Below are positions 63,976 to 64,000 of a DNA stretch of 64,000 nucleotides, piece by piece. The translations under genes were made by a program, and so were the position numbers. The notes beneath the pieces were generated by a model. That model was given only the letters and a program-made list of their open reading frames with translations, searched no databases and was not told the origin of the DNA. Position 1 is the first letter of the stretch. The number at the start of each line of letters is the position of its first letter. Location of the stretch: positions 951 through 64,950 of the forward strand of contig DBLZ01000042.1 of assembly GCA_002297545.1 (NCBI GenBank), written 5' to 3'. Source of the DNA: Prevotellaceae bacterium UBA711 (GTDB lineage: Bacteria; Bacteroidota; Bacteroidia; Bacteroidales; Bacteroidaceae).

Positions 63976-64000
63976 GCTGCTTTAGCTCAGTGGTAGAGCG
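63976..64000 (+). tRNA. tRNA, 5' end only
   Basis: GCTGCTT acceptor strand, TA, then D-arm GCTC-AGTGGTA-GAGC, cut by the window edge before the anticodon. Resembles the 5' half of Bacteroidales tRNA-Thr, but the identity is not decided. Confidence 0.85.

Overview
The window comes from a Bacteroidales chromosome (Bacteroides/Phocaeicola/Prevotella relatives) at roughly 50% GC that carries a complete-looking Mu-like transposable prophage. Support for the order: promoter -7 elements of the TAnnTTTG type before many genes, little or no Shine-Dalgarno sequence, a large carboxypeptidase-regulatory/TonB-type outer-membrane protein, a DUF4924 gene, and a sialic-acid operon of Bacteroides type (lyase, mutarotase-symporter fusion, epimerase).

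Left host flank (1-12.0 kb): part of a ROK sugar kinase, a LysE-family exporter, DUF4924, release factor 3, a Sua5/YwlC tRNA-modification enzyme, a ClC channel, an AT-rich patch with a 22-bp inverted repeat and a headless gene remnant, an ECF sigma factor, a GH43-like enzyme, a secreted protein, and a set of four AACCGGTT palindromes with an exact 22-bp period. It ends in the 3' part of an outer-membrane barrel gene. The 5' part of apparently the same gene lies at 52.05-53.94 kb, so the prophage splits it.

Prophage (about 12.0-52.07 kb): a cI/LexA-like repressor faces a leftward early operon (small DNA-binding protein, MuA transposase, MuB ATPase, RecA-like ATPase, GemA-like protein, DUF3164, gpG-like tail completion). 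Two face-to-face promoters with an inverted-repeat operator between them form the switch. From a divergent start near 32.1 kb, terminase, portal and MuF genes run right, and protease/scaffold, capsid, lysis, tail tube, tail chaperone (with a -1 frameshift site), tape measure, baseplate and a 2296-residue receptor-binding protein run left. A diversity-generating retroelement (DGR) spans the phage: the template repeat (38467-38579) and reverse transcriptase sit on the right arm, and the variable repeat (12217-12329) is at the 3' end of the giant fibre gene 26 kb away. The layout resembles the published Bacteroides Mu-like DGR phage Hankyphage, from general knowledge, not a search.

Parts that look less ordinary: a compact leftward non-coding RNA (about 40592-40742) with its own promoter, nested stems and a poly-U tail that can pair with its apical loop; a DGR reverse transcriptase carrying an extra C-terminal domain; a thymidylate-synthase-fold enzyme with the Asn-to-Asp change typical of dCMP hydroxymethylases, next to an adenine methylase; a MuF protein with a possible toxin tail and a possible second frameshift joining it to the portal; and a lone reverse-strand membrane gene beside it.

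Right host flank (52.08-64 kb): a leftward cluster for sialic acid and fucosylated glycans (GH95 fucosidase, NanA-type lyase, kelch mutarotase-SSS symporter fusion, AGE epimerase, nitroreductase, SstT-like symporter, YhcH), ending in the disrupted outer-membrane gene. A tRNA gene begins at the window edge.
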